Shown here in pieces: positions 20,306-34,784 of a stretch of DNA of 64,000 nt; the stretch's first letter is position 1; every line of letters starts with the position of its first letter. The DNA lies in assembly GCF_000271405.2 (NCBI RefSeq), contig NC_018081.1:1650252-1714251 (forward strand), written 5' to 3'. A model generated the notes under the pieces. It ran no database searches, was not told the DNA's origin, and saw only the letters and a program-made list of their open reading frames with translations. The translations under genes and the position numbers were made by a program. Source of the stretch: Enterococcus hirae ATCC 9790. Lineage in GTDB: Bacteria > Bacillota > Bacilli > Lactobacillales > Enterococcaceae.

Positions 20306-21301
20306 GTGATTGTCATGTATCTTATTCTTATAGTTCTCATTTTAGGCGCAGTCATTTATCGTGGACTTTCTTCTTACTATGCGCAAAAATTAATTCAATC
20401 GGGTTTACAAAGAGGATATGATTGGTATGAGAAAACTGGTCATCAGTTGATGGACCCATCGGCTTTTACGATCGTGGAAAAGCAACGGCAACTTGCGGAA
20501 ACAGAAGCTGAGGGCTTTTGGAATAAAGGCAAAGAAATCGAAGTCAAAAGTCATGATGGGTTAAAACTATTAGGACGAATCTTTCAAAGTTCCTCTCCCA
20601 ACAAAAAATGGGTTGTTTGTGTCCATGACTATCGAAGTGATGGGAAAACAGATATGTCTTATATTGGAAAGAAATATGCAGAAGCAGGGTTTAACGTCTT
20701 GATTCCTGATTTGCGTGCTCACGGCAAGAGTGAAGGAGAAATTATCGGGATGGGGTGGTTGGATCGTTTAGACTTGATTATCTGGATCAACTATATTTTA
20801 CAGATGCAGCCAGATGCTAACATTATTTTACATGGGAGTTCAATGGGTGCCTCTGCTATCATGATGGCTAGTGGGGAAAAACTACCTCCTGCAGTTCGAG
20901 GGTTTATCCTGGATAGCGGGTTTGTTTCCGTCTATGCGGAGTTTCGCTACATGTTGAGCAAACTAACCTTTCTTCCTAAAAAGATGATCATGCGCCATGC
21001 AAATCGCTATGCAAAGAAATATGCTGGTTATTCTTTGAAACAGGCGTCAGCAACCCGTCAGTTGGGCAGTAACCATCTGCCAGTATTGATCATTCATGGG
21101 GAAGAGGATCAGTTCGTTCCAGTCAGTGCCGCTTATACGATCCAAAATGCGACAGCTGGTGAAAATGATCTTTTTCTGATCCCAGAAGCTCAACATTTAG
21201 AAGCAGCCGTGAAAGATCCCACCAAATATTGGACGGTTGTTTTCTCATTTATCGAACAGCGAATCGATTGGAGAGAATCAGGTTATTCCGAGTATAAATA
21301 A
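20306..21301 (+). CDS. Alpha/beta hydrolase (YqkD-like), membrane-anchored
   Basis: This 331-residue protein has an N-terminal hydrophobic anchor (about 2-18), the nucleophile elbow HGSSMGA (Ser179), an acid in IHGEEDQFVPV (about 255-265) and a His in EAQHLEA (about 298). It resembles Bacillus YqkD-type hydrolases of unknown substrate. GTG 20306 with GGGGAAG upstream is used; ATG 20315 is equally possible. It is divergent from the nucleoside hydrolase gene. Confidence 0.78.
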   Translation: MIVMYLILIVLILGAVIYRGLSSYYAQKLIQSGLQRGYDWYEKTGHQLMDPSAFTIVEKQRQLAETEAEGFWNKGKEIEVKSHDGLKLLGRIFQSSSPNKKWVVCVHDYRSDGKTDMSYIGKKYAEAGFNVLIPDLRAHGKSEGEIIGMGWLDRLDLIIWINYILQMQPDANIILHGSSMGASAIMMASGEKLPPAVRGFILDSGFVSVYAEFRYMLSKLTFLPKKMIMRHANRYAKKYAGYSLKQASATRQLGSNHLPVLIIHGEEDQFVPVSAAYTIQNATAGENDLFLIPEAQHLEAAVKDPTKYWTVVFSFIEQRIDWRESGYSEYK

Positions 21302-21372
21302 TTGTTTGCTGAGAACTAGACTGTTAGAATCAAGGAGAACAAATTATTTGGTCAATACGGGGAGTGGCGAAA

Positions 21373-21648
21373 ATGGAAATCAAAGAAGAAAAAAATCGTT
21401 TCGTATTATTGAATGATGAAGCAAAAGAAATCGGGGAAATGACTTGGTCGGATGCAGGACCAGACATCATGATCATTGATCATACATTTGTAGAACCAGA
21501 GTATCGTGGACAAAAATTAGCAGAAAAATTAGTGCTTAATGGCGTAGAACTAGCTCGAAGAGAAGGTAAAAAAATTATTCCATTGTGTCCATATGCGAAG
21601 AAAGAATTTGAAAGAAAACCTGAATATCAAGATGTGCTTCGTAAATAA
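21373..21648 (+). CDS. Small GNAT-family N-acetyltransferase (YjdJ-like)
   Basis: This 91-residue protein corresponds to the minimal GNAT family (COG2388). It has FVEPEYRGQKLAEKLV, the acetyl-CoA-binding loop, at about 40-56 and a CPYAKKEF segment near the end. Substrates of this family are mostly unknown. ATG 21373 fits GGGGAG 8 bases upstream; the GTG at 21364 lies in the RBS. Confidence 0.82.
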   Translation: MEIKEEKNRFVLLNDEAKEIGEMTWSDAGPDIMIIDHTFVEPEYRGQKLAEKLVLNGVELARREGKKIIPLCPYAKKEFERKPEYQDVLRK

Positions 21649-21731
21649 TCGACTCGTTTTCGTACGATCGTCAATGAATGAAATGACAAAAAGTGGATCT
21701 ATCCGCTAAATGAACTTTTTTTAAATTAGAG

Positions 21732-21783
21732 AAACCGAAATTGTAGCAACCGGCTATCAGCGGTGTTATTCTTTCGGTTTTTT
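21732..21783 (+). terminator. Terminator before secG
   Basis: AAACCGAAA pairs with TTTCGGTTT, followed by more T residues. The loop contains a second small stem (CCGGCTATCAGCGG). Confidence 0.7.
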
Positions 21784-21926
21784 CGTCTTTTCAGTCTTTG
21801 CCCATGAATAAGTACTAATACTAAATGTTATCTAAAATTGGAGCCCCATTCGCAAGAGAAGGTTGTCAGAGTTTTTTTTTATGATAAAGTAAAATAGATG
21901 ATATTTTACGGAAAGGAGGCTGCTTA

Positions 21927-22163
21927 ATGTATAATGTAATTTTAGGAATCGTGATCGTGTTATCGATTGTAATGGTCATTGCAATCATGATGCAACCAAG
22001 TAAACAAAACAGTGCAGCAAGTGCATTTACTGGCGGAGCGGATCAATTATTCGGTAAACAAAAAGCACGTGGTTTTGAAGCAGTCATGCAACGTTCGACA
22101 GCGGTAATGGGTGCCATTTGGATGATTTTATTATTTGTACTAGCCTTTTTATCTTCTAAATAA
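21927..22163 (+). CDS. secG: Preprotein translocase subunit SecG
   Basis: This 78-residue protein has two membrane segments (about 2-20 and 57-76) flanking a Gly/Ser-rich loop (SAASAFTGGADQLFG), the SecG pattern. It assists SecYE during export. It precedes est-rnr-smpB, a typical Firmicute order. RBS AAAGGAGG. Confidence 0.95.
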   Translation: MYNVILGIVIVLSIVMVIAIMMQPSKQNSAASAFTGGADQLFGKQKARGFEAVMQRSTAVMGAIWMILLFVLAFLSSK

Positions 22164-22383
22164 AAAGTTGATTTAACGATTAGTCGAAATAATTATGAAT
22201 CTTTTTTTCGTTCAAAAAATTTCGGCTTAATTTTTTAAGTAGTTGATTTGAATGAGCGAAAAAAGAATTCCTTTCATGCAGAGCAGTGATTGACGTCGCG
22301 GCTCTTTTTTATTTGCCAAAAGAGCGGTTTTGTCCTAAGGGATCGCCAATCTATGTTAAAATGAGAAGAACGAGGTGAACCTA

Positions 22384-23136
22384 ATGAAAAGTCTACCAAA
22401 ACCCCTTTATGCAAAACATAGTAAGAGAGCTGTGCTACTCTTACATGCCTATTCTGGAAGTCCGAATGATGTGCGCATGCTGGCTCGATATTTGGAAAAG
22501 TCAGAATATACTGTCTATGCTCCATTATTTACTGGACATGGAACGCTAGCTCCACAAGACATTTTAGCGCAAAAAACGGAAACATGGTGGGAAGATACGA
22601 AACAAGCCATCCACTTTTTAAAAGCAGAAGGTTTTTCCCAAGTTGCCGTTTTTGGATTATCAATGGGAGGAATCTTCGCTGTTCGAGCATTAGCAGAACA
22701 GTCAGAGATCATTGGTGGCGGATGTTTCTGCTCACCGATTTCACCAGTTGAAAATCATGTACCAGAAAATTTTGAGCGATATGAACGTTATGTGCTAAAA
22801 CTTGCAGGGGAATCTGAACAGGAAATCGAAGAAACTGTCGCTGCGCTTCGACCAAATGTTTATCAGCAATTAGCAGAGATACAAAACCAAGCAGCAATTA
22901 CAGAAGGAAAACTTAGTGACATCCAAGCACCTGTTTTTTTAGCCCAAGCCGGTCAAGATGAAATGATTGATCCAGCTGGAGTCTACGAAATAGCAAAAAA
23001 ATTAGCCGATAAAAGAGTGACCCTTCAATGGTATCCCAACAGCAAACATGTGATCACCGTTGGAGAGTCTAGAAAATTACTGGAAAAAGATGTGTTGGAG
23101 TTTCTAGAGAATTTACCTTGGAATGAGGAATGAAAA
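22384..23136 (+). CDS. est: Carboxylesterase (Est/YvaK family)
   Basis: This roughly 249-residue cytoplasmic serine esterase has the elbow GLSMGG (Ser93) and a likely triad with Asp192 in QDEMID and His222 in SKHVI. YvaK-type esterases sit between secG and rnr in many Firmicutes; the physiological substrate is unknown. ATG 22384 follows GAGGTG; the GTG at 22375 is within that RBS. The stop (TGA, 23131-23133) lies immediately before the rnr ATG at 23136. Confidence 0.85.
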
Positions 23137-25500
23137 TGACAAAAGAAACATTGAAAGAAAAAATTATTTTTTTATTGAGAGCGAGCGCAAAAAAAGCTTT
23201 TCAATGGAAGAAATCGCCCAAGGATTGGGCTTGCAAAAAAGTGAAGATTTCAAGCTACTCGTTCAGACGATCGCTCAAATGGAACGAGAACAAAGTGTGG
23301 TCTTTACCAAAAAAGGAAAAGTGAAGCTGCCATTAAAACCAGTATTGATCGAAGGAACGTTTCGGGCCAATGAAAGAGGCTTCGGCTTTGTGACGATTGA
23401 TCCAGAAGAAGATGATATCTATATTCCTAAAGAAGCAACTGGGTATGCCATGGATGGCGATACGGTAGCGATCGATATCATAAAAACGGCCGATACTGCG
23501 ATGGATCGTGGAGCAGAAGGTAAAGTAGTTGAGATCCGCAAACGAGCAACTACGCAATTAGCTGGGGAATTTGTAGCTTACAAAGAGGAAGAGATAAGTG
23601 AAACGGATCTTTATGGGGTGGTTATCCCAAAAGACAAAAAATTGAATCAGTTTAAAGTTTATGCAGCAGCTGAAGGGATTCGACCAGTTGATGGGAGTAT
23701 CGTAATGGTTGAGCTGACCCATTATCCTGAGAAAAACTACGCGACCAGTTTAGAAGGTATTGTCAAACAAGTCATCGGCCATAAAAATGATCCTGGAATG
23801 GATATCCTATCGATTGTTGTCTCAAACGGGATTCCGACAAAATTTCCAGATGATGTCTTGGCAGAAGCTGATCAAGTGCCAGATACGATTAATGAAAAAG
23901 ACCTAGTTGGCCGGAGAGACTTACGGGAACAATTGATCGTGACGATTGACGGAGAAGATGCCAAAGATTTGGATGATGCCGTTACTGTGAAAAAATTAGC
24001 CAACGGTAATTATTTCTTAGGTGTACACATTGCAGATGTTTCCAATTATGTGACCGAAGGAAGCCAGTTAGATCGTGAAGCTTACGAACGAGGAACGAGT
24101 GTGTATTTAACCGACCGTGTCATTCCAATGATCCCACAAAGATTATCAAACGGGATTTGTTCATTGAATCCTCACGTACCAAGACTAACAATGAGTTGTG
24201 AGATGGAGATTGATCCAAATGGTCAGGTGGTATCTCATGATATTTTCCCAAGTGTCATCCAAACGACGGAACGAATGACCTATACAGCGGTCAATCAGAT
24301 TTTAGAAGAACAAGATGAGCAGGTAATGGAACGTTATCAGCAATTAGTGCCGATGTTTCAAGAGATGCAAGAGCTACATCAGATTTTAGAAGAAATGCGG
24401 ATTCGTCGAGGAGCGATTTCTTTTGAAGACCGTGAAGCAAAAATACTCGTAGAACCAGATGGACAACCAACTGATATCTTATTGCGAAGCCGTGGCGTAG
24501 GCGAACGGTTGATCGAATCTTTCATGTTGGCGGCAAATGAAACGGTGGCGGAACATTTTAATAAACGCAACTTTCCATTCATTTATCGGATTCACGAGCA
24601 ACCTAAAGAAGAAAAGATGCAACGTTTCTTTGATTTTGCTTCCGCACTAGGAATCGTCGTTCGTGGAACAAAAGGAACGATCACACCTAAAGATCTTCAA
24701 AAAGTCATTGAAAACGTTGAAGACAAGCCGGAATCAGCTGTTATCAATACGATGCTGTTGAGAAGTATGCAACAAGCACGTTATTCAGAAGATAATTTTG
24801 GGCACTATGGATTAGCTGCGGAATATTATACGCATTTCACTTCGCCTATCAGACGTTATCCAGATTTGATCGTCCATCGCTTAATTCGCTCGTATGGACA
24901 AGACCCAAGTGAAGCAAATCAAACTTATTGGGAAAATGAGCTACCCGAAATTGCGGAGCATAGTTCGAAGATGGAACGTCGTGCGGTCGAGGCAGAGCGT
25001 GAAGTAGATGCAATGAAGAAAGCTGAATACATGATGGATAAAGTAGGAGAGGAATTTGAAGGGATCATCAGTTCAGTTGTTAAATTTGGGTTGTTTATCG
25101 AATTACCCAATACGATTGAAGGTTTGATCCATATCAATGAGTTGAAACAAGACTATTTCCACTTTATTGAGAATCATTTAGCATTAGTAGGCGAACGAAC
25201 AGGGTTAACTTTTAAAATCGGTCAAAAAGTGCGGGTAAAAGTCATCAAAGCAGACCCGGAAGAACGTGCAATCGACTTTGAATTGATTGATGCAGAAGAA
25301 ATCGTTCCATTAGAACGTCCAAAAACGTCAAACAAAAATCGTCCTTCTAATCGTCATCAAAAACGTTCATCAAAATCTCATACTGAACGGAATGGAAAGA
25401 AAAATTCCTATTCAAATGAGCGGAAAAAAGGAAAAGGACCATCTAATAAAAAAGGGAAAAACCTTTTTATAAGGGAATTAAGAAGAAAAAGAAAAAATAA
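23136..25500 (+). CDS. rnr: Ribonuclease R, two apparent homopolymer frameshifts
   Basis: This is a 3'-5' exoribonuclease of about 788 residues, with an N-terminal winged helix, cold-shock domains, the RNB catalytic domain (TIDGEDAKDLDDAV, HIADVSNYV), an S1 domain (VGEEFEGIISSVVKFGLF) and a basic tail. The true start is ATG 23136 (MTKETLKEKII). A T7 run at 23167-23173 needs one more T to join this N-terminus to IESERKKSFSMEEI. Near the end, one more A around 25448-25461 converts the tail to KPFYKGIKKKKKK ending at TAA 25498-25500. Because rnr is conserved and the rest is intact, both shifts look like sequencing errors. Confidence 0.9.
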
Positions 25501-25539
25501 CCAATAACCACTATGAATACCAGTTTGGAGGAATGTCAT

Positions 25540-26004
25540 ATGCCAAAAGGCGACGGAAAGTTAATCGCCCAAAATAAAAAGGCTCGCCATGATTATTCGA
25601 TTATCGATACGATGGAAGCAGGAATGGTGCTGCAAGGAACAGAAATCAAATCGATCCGAAACAGCCGAATCAATTTGAAAGATGGATTTGTCCGTATTCG
25701 AAACGGTGAAGCATTTTTGCATAATGTTCATATCAGTCCCTATGAACAAGGCAATATTTTTAACCATGATCCGTTACGAACAAGAAAGTTACTATTACAC
25801 AAAAAACAGATTTCACGGCTAGAGACTGAAACAAAAAATACCGGGGTCACGATCGTACCCTTAAAAGTATATATTCGTGATGGGTATGCCAAAGTTTTGA
25901 TTGGTCTTGCGAAAGGGAAGAAATCTTATGACAAGCGAGAAGATCTAAAACGAAAAGATGTGGATCGTCAAATTGATCGAACATTAAAAAATTTCTCTAG
26001 ATAA
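25540..26004 (+). CDS. smpB: SsrA-binding protein SmpB
   Basis: This 154-residue tmRNA-binding protein is needed for trans-translation. It shows the N-terminal [17 protein letters not shown] segment, [10 protein letters not shown] and the basic tail [19 protein letters not shown] 25540 follows GGAGG and gives the usual N-terminus; the upstream ATG at 25513 would add nine atypical residues. The rnr-smpB pairing is common. No tmRNA gene was found in the window. Confidence 0.96.
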   Translation: MPKGDGKLIAQNKKARHDYSIIDTMEAGMVLQGTEIKSIRNSRINLKDGFVRIRNGEAFLHNVHISPYEQGNIFNHDPLRTRKLLLHKKQISRLETETKNTGVTIVPLKVYIRDGYAKVLIGLAKGKKSYDKREDLKRKDVDRQIDRTLKNFSR

Positions 26005-26187
26005 TTTCATTATCCTTTTTCGCATATTCGGTGCTTTTAGGTTTACTTAATGATAAAATTTGTTAGCATTTAATCTGATAAAGCATGATATCACAGGTTT
26101 TTTCTTGTAAAACGCCACGATGATTTTTAGGAAAAAGCAAACTTTTTTGACTGAAATAAAAAATTGTCTGATTTTCATGAAAATGTT

Positions 26188-26216
26188 TTGAATTTTCTGT
26201 TTCATGGTGGTATGAT
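26188..26216 (+). promoter_or_regulatory. Promoter of the atp operon
   Basis: TTGAAT (26188-26193), a 17-base spacer and TATGAT (26211-26216). The leader to atpB is about 80 bases. The rest of 26005-26299 shows no gene. Confidence 0.6.
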
Positions 26217-26304
26217 ACCGTTTGGTTAGAAAACGATTTAGAAAAACCAGATGTACACATGAATTTGATTTTATGTGAAATTCAGGGAAAAGAGGTGAAA
26301 TGGA

Positions 26305-27024
26305 TTGGATGAACGCTCGCTAACGTTCCATATTGGACCGGTTTGGTTTGATGGTACTGTTTGTATGATGGTGTTATTGACCTGTTTGATTGTCTTCTTC
26401 TTAGTTTACTTCTTTACAAGAAATCTTAAGATGAAACCAACGGGGAAACAAAATGCGCTGGAATGGGTCATTGACTTTACCCGAGGGATCGTAACAGATA
26501 ATCTGCCTAGAAAAGAATTGAATAATTTTCATTTGTTGGCTTTTACATTGTTCTTGTTTGTCTTCGTGGCAAATAATATAGGTTTAATAACGAAAATCGT
26601 CTTACCTAGCGAAACAACACTTTGGAAAAGTCCGACAGCAGACCCGTTTGTTACTTTAACTTTGGCATTTATAATGATCACACTTACTCATTTATTCGGG
26701 GTGAAAAAGCTTGGATTTAAAGGGTATTTTGTAAATTCGTTCTTGAAACCATATAGTTTCATGTTTCCAATGAAGCTGATCGAAGAATTTACGAACCTAT
26801 TAACACTTGCTTTGCGTCTTTACGGGAATATCTACGCGGGGGAAGTTTTACTTACCTTGATTGCCAATATGATGAATAATTTAGGTTGGTTCTCATTACC
26901 GTTAGCAATTCCTTTAGAGATGGTCTGGATCGCATTCTCATTGTTTATCGGAAGCATCCAAGCATTTGTCTTTGTCACTTTATCGATGGTATATATGAGC
27001 CATAAGATTGAAGTAGAAGAGTAA
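26305..27024 (+). CDS. atpB: ATP synthase F0 subunit a
   Basis: This 239-residue membrane protein forms the proton half-channels of F0. The essential arginine is in LALRLYGNIYAGEV (about 173-186), and five to six hydrophobic segments are visible. TTG at 26305 is taken as start because AGAGGTGA lies 6 bases upstream. An ATG at 26300 is in another frame and opens only a seven-codon ORF. No atpI precedes it. In an enterococcus this enzyme mainly pumps protons out for pH homeostasis. Confidence 0.96.
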   Translation: MDERSLTFHIGPVWFDGTVCMMVLLTCLIVFFLVYFFTRNLKMKPTGKQNALEWVIDFTRGIVTDNLPRKELNNFHLLAFTLFLFVFVANNIGLITKIVLPSETTLWKSPTADPFVTLTLAFIMITLTHLFGVKKLGFKGYFVNSFLKPYSFMFPMKLIEEFTNLLTLALRLYGNIYAGEVLLTLIANMMNNLGWFSLPLAIPLEMVWIAFSLFIGSIQAFVFVTLSMVYMSHKIEVEE

Positions 27025-27071
27025 CATCGTTTTTAACAAACTACTATTTATCTATATTTAGGAGGAAATAA

Positions 27072-27290
<219 letters not shown>

Positions 27291-27359
27291 TCAATTAACT
27301 GTTTGAGGATAGGACTACTGTCACTAATCCTCTTTTAATTGTCAAAAACTGAAAAAAAA

Positions 27360-27396
27360 CAACCTGATTATTTTCAAAATAATTGAGTTGTTTCAT
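27360..27396 (+). other. Intercistronic hairpin between atpE and atpF
   Basis: AACAACCTGATTATTTT pairs with AAAATAATTGAGTTGTT with three mismatches and a tiny loop. It lacks a T run on the plus strand and has an A8 run just before it, so on the plus strand it looks like an mRNA-stabilising or processing hairpin rather than a terminator. Confidence 0.55.
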
Positions 27397-27499
27397 CATA
27401 ATACTAGAACAAAAGGCGTTGAGGAGGCTGTTTCAATCATTGAAGTCAGGATTCCTTCATCATCCATGAGATACACCTTAAAGAAAGGAAGGCTAGCCT

Positions 27500-28024
27500 A
27501 TGCTGAATCAATTGGCAATTGCAGAAGTTGGTAATCCGATGTTAGGTAATATCATCGTTGTCAGCGGCTCATTTTTGATACTAATGTTTCTATTGAAACA
27601 TTTTGCTTGGGGACCAATCAGCGATATTTTGAAAAAACGTGAAGATAAGATCGCCAATGATTTAGATTCTGCCGAAAAATCTCGCATCAATTCAGCAAAA
27701 ATGGAACAAGAACGCGAACAACAATTGTTAGCGTCTCGCTCTGATGCAGCTGATATCATTAAAAATGCGAAAGAAAGTGGAGAATTAAGCCGTCAAAATA
27801 TTTTGAAGGAAACGCAAGAAGAAGTTGCACGTCTAAAAAGCAAAGCGCAAACTGATATCATGTTAGAACGTGATACAGCTTTAAACTCTGTAAAAGATGA
27901 TGTAGCAGATCTTTCTCTTCAAATCGCGGCTAAAATCTTGAACAAAGAATTGTCTCCAGAAATGCATGAATCTTTAATCAATCAATATATCGAAGGTCTA
28001 GGTTCTTCAAATGAAACTAGATAA
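27500..28024 (+). CDS. atpF: ATP synthase F0 subunit b
   Basis: This 174-residue peripheral stalk protein has one N-terminal membrane helix (about 15-32) followed by a long coiled coil (EKSRINSAKMEQEREQQLLA and onward) that reaches the F1 head. Its last 14 bases overlap atpH, so the two are coupled. RBS AAAGGAAGG. Confidence 0.96.
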   Translation: MLNQLAIAEVGNPMLGNIIVVSGSFLILMFLLKHFAWGPISDILKKREDKIANDLDSAEKSRINSAKMEQEREQQLLASRSDAADIIKNAKESGELSRQNILKETQEEVARLKSKAQTDIMLERDTALNSVKDDVADLSLQIAAKILNKELSPEMHESLINQYIEGLGSSNETR

Positions 28025-28553
28025 ATATACTGTCGGCAGACGCTACGGTAAAGCACTATTTGAACTGGCGATCGATTCAAATAGCGCAGAAGAAATTTAC
28101 CAAGAATTACTAAGCTTACGCCAAATCTATAGTGAAATACCTGGATTAGGCAACGTACTTAGTGACGTCCGCTTAGAACCTCACGAAAAACGAATCATTA
28201 TGGATAAACTTGTCAGTGGGTTTGACGGTATCGTGAAAAACTTTTTAGAAGTGGTCTATAGTTATAATCGGATGTCTGAATTATCGTTTATGATCGATGA
28301 ATACGAACACCGTTACAACGATTACAAAGGACTACTTTTAGGTAGTGTAAAAACAGCAGTACCACTTTCTGATGAACAATTACAAAAACTAGAAATGAAT
28401 GTTGCAAAAACAATGGACTATCAAACAGTTGAATTGAAGCAAATCGTTGATTCTTCTATTATTGGTGGGGCAATTGTTGAAGCCAACCATCGAGTGATCG
28501 ACGGAAGCATTCGCACGCAATTAGAAAAAATGCGTAATCAATTAAATAGATAG
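28011..28553 (+). CDS. atpH: ATP synthase F1 subunit delta
   Basis: This 180-residue stalk protein connects the b dimer to the top of F1. It has the family N-terminal helical bundle (VGRRYGKALFELA at 8-20) and a C-terminal VDSSIIGGAIVEANHRVIDGSI segment split by variable residues. It overlaps atpF by 14 bases. Confidence 0.95.
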   Translation: MKLDKYTVGRRYGKALFELAIDSNSAEEIYQELLSLRQIYSEIPGLGNVLSDVRLEPHEKRIIMDKLVSGFDGIVKNFLEVVYSYNRMSELSFMIDEYEHRYNDYKGLLLGSVKTAVPLSDEQLQKLEMNVAKTMDYQTVELKQIVDSSIIGGAIVEANHRVIDGSIRTQLEKMRNQLNR

Positions 28554-28566
28554 TACAAAGAGGTAG

Positions 28567-30132
<1,566 letters not shown>

Positions 30133-30145
30133 TGAGGTGAGATGA

Positions 30146-32477
<2,332 letters not shown>

Positions 32478-32490
32478 AAAGGGGTGCCCC

Positions 32491-32913
32491 ATGGATCAAT
32501 ATTTAACTGTGAATGTGGTGACTCCTGACGGTTTGGTCTATGATCACCATGCAGCGATCGTAGTAGCACGTACTACAGCGGGGGAAATTGGTATTTTACC
32601 TAAACATGCGCCGATCATCGTTCCATTAACAATTGATGAAGTCCGTGTGAAGAGAACAGACTCTGATACCCACGTCGATTGGATTGCTGTCAATGGCGGA
32701 ATCATGGAAGTTCGTGACAATGTTGTTTCAATCGTTGCCGATAGTGCAGAACGTGAAAGAGATATTGACGTTTCTCGGGCAGAAAGAGCCAAACAACGTG
32801 CTGAGCGACAAATCGCAGAAGCAAAAGAAAAAGAAGATACGAATGAATTGAAACGTGCGACAGTTGCTTTGCATCGTGCAATCAACCGAATCAAGGTTTC
32901 AAAACATTCTTAA
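32491..32913 (+). CDS. atpC: ATP synthase F1 subunit epsilon
   Basis: This 140-residue subunit has an N-terminal beta sandwich ([16 protein letters not shown] at about 31-46) and a C-terminal helical hairpin ([20 protein letters not shown]) that regulates ATP hydrolysis. It ends the operon, followed by a strong terminator. Confidence 0.97.
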   Translation: MDQYLTVNVVTPDGLVYDHHAAIVVARTTAGEIGILPKHAPIIVPLTIDEVRVKRTDSDTHVDWIAVNGGIMEVRDNVVSIVADSAERERDIDVSRAERAKQRAERQIAEAKEKEDTNELKRATVALHRAINRIKVSKHS

Positions 32914-32947
32914 AAGCAACGAATGAGGACCTAACAAGTAGGCCTTT

Positions 32948-32996
32948 AAAAATCCAAGATTCTTAAGGAGATTCCTTAGAATTTTGGATTTTTTTA
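32948..32996 (+). terminator. atp operon terminator
   Basis: AAATCCAAGATTCTTAAGG pairs with CCTTAGAATTTTGGATTT, then T7. Confidence 0.92.
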
Positions 32997-33131
32997 TCGT
33001 TTTTTTTATTGGTAGTTATATTCTAAACATAAAAAGTAAAGAACAATTACTTCTTTATTACATAAAAATATGGAACTTTCATCATTATGATACTATGGTA
33101 AACTAATTGCAGTAAAAAAGGAGGTATTATA

Positions 33132-34641
33132 ATGCCGAAAAAGGTTCAACGGTTTTCCACAGAAGACACAAAAGAAGAAACACATACGCAACAAAAATCG
33201 CTATCTTACTCAGAAATAGTAGGCAATCTTACGGATGATCAAACAGTTTCGTTACATAAACAATTACAAGAATTTAGGGACTATCTTTTAAAGAAGAGCC
33301 TTGAATCAGAAAAACAAGAAAAAGAGGAGTTTCCATCTAACAGACATCATTTTGGTCCACCTCTATCGGAAAATAATACAGATAATCTTGCTGAGCAACA
33401 ACACTCGCGATCGGAAACAATTCAAAGAAAGAGAACGTTGCAAAACATTATTAACGAAAATGAACTGAAAATGATTCAAAACCAAGATAGTCATGCAGTG
33501 TCAGAACAGAATAACAAAGTACAAGTTCCCCCGTATAAGAAACAAAAAGTTGCTCCAGAGAACGAACTGGAAAATCATTTGGAGTACTCATTAGATGTCG
33601 AACGGTTACTAGAAATAGAAGAAATGTTGGGGATCAGAAACACTTCCCAATCAACAACGCTGTCTACCAAAGTCCAAGAGTCTTTATATGAAACTAAGGA
33701 ATTTGTACAAGATACAAACGTGCCAATAGAAAGTAATAGCGAGTTCAGCTGTTCAACACAACAACCATTGGAGAATGGGCAGACAAGCACTCAAAGTAAG
33801 AAGGAACAAGCGCTTGTTGAATCAGTGAAGTGTTTGTTGGAGCAAAGACATAAACTATTTTTTTTTGCGATTAGCTAAAAAACATGAGATGAGTTGTCAA
33901 ACTGTAAAAAACATTTTAATTGAGAATAATATAGATGTAACTGCTGAGAATAATAAAATAAAAGTAGAGTCTGAAGAAAAAGCACGGCAATTATTAACGG
34001 AAGTATTTCACGGAAGGAAAAATTTATCATTTGAAAATATTAAACAAATGGTACGATTGAACAACAATGATATTACAATTTTAGCTAAGAATCACTTAAA
34101 AGTTCTCCTAGAACAAGCACACGCATCTCATCTGAATGGTTCTCAGAAGGAAACTTCAATAGATAGGATTCTTTTGACATATTCTGAATGGACTATACCA
34201 ATGCAATATAAATTGTCAAGGCTGGATACTAAATTAAAAGAACAGATAGATAAATACGGCGTAATAAACATAAATGAAATATCAAAGAAAATACCATGTA
34301 GCCAAATTGATGTCATCAAGCGAACAGGGCAGTTAAATTATCAGCAATATCTCCCACCAATTTATATATTTCACCCGCAACTAAATGAGAAAATCCAAAA
34401 GCCATTTTATGATGCAATAATACAAGATAAATCGATTCCTACTGATCAAACAAATCAATTTTTTAATCCTAGTACTGATCAAAACATTGCTTATTCGAAA
34501 GAACGAATAAAATTAAATCTCGCTAGAAAAGCTGAGTTTGAAACAGCAGAACAAAAAAACAAGACAATTATGGATCAGAGAACTCAGTTAAAAAAACAAC
34601 CGATTAGAAACAATCAATCTCCCGCTATGGAAGAACGTTGA
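33132..34641 (+). pseudogene. Unknown accessory protein, split by one frameshift
   Basis: I do not recognise this protein. The first frame (33132-33878) gives 248 residues rich in Gln, Glu, Ser and Asn with little predicted structure apart from a SYSEIVGNLTDDQTVSLHKQ-like start. A T9 run at 33858-33866, read as T8, continues the frame into 33865-34641. The joined product is about 503 residues. After the junction, LAKKHEMSCQTVKNILIENN resembles a small helix-turn-helix or an IF2 N-terminal-like module. The RBS AAAAGGAGG is good. The sequence is AT-rich and unlike the flanking core genes, which suggests acquisition. The shift may be an error. Confidence 0.5.
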
Positions 34642-34784
34642 GTGTTTTAATTTTCGTAGTATGACTATTTTTTTGTTAAATCGGAATAGGACAAAAGAAA
34701 AAAGTTCAAAGGAGGACGATTATTGCTGCTATTATTTACCTTGAAAACTAAAAATAAATAAACTTATGGGAAGGAAAATGAACG

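Noticed and set aside
34705..34761. GGAGG with a short ORF before the accessory gene at 34785
   Set aside because: Only about 12 codons or fewer in any frame; no family resemblance.
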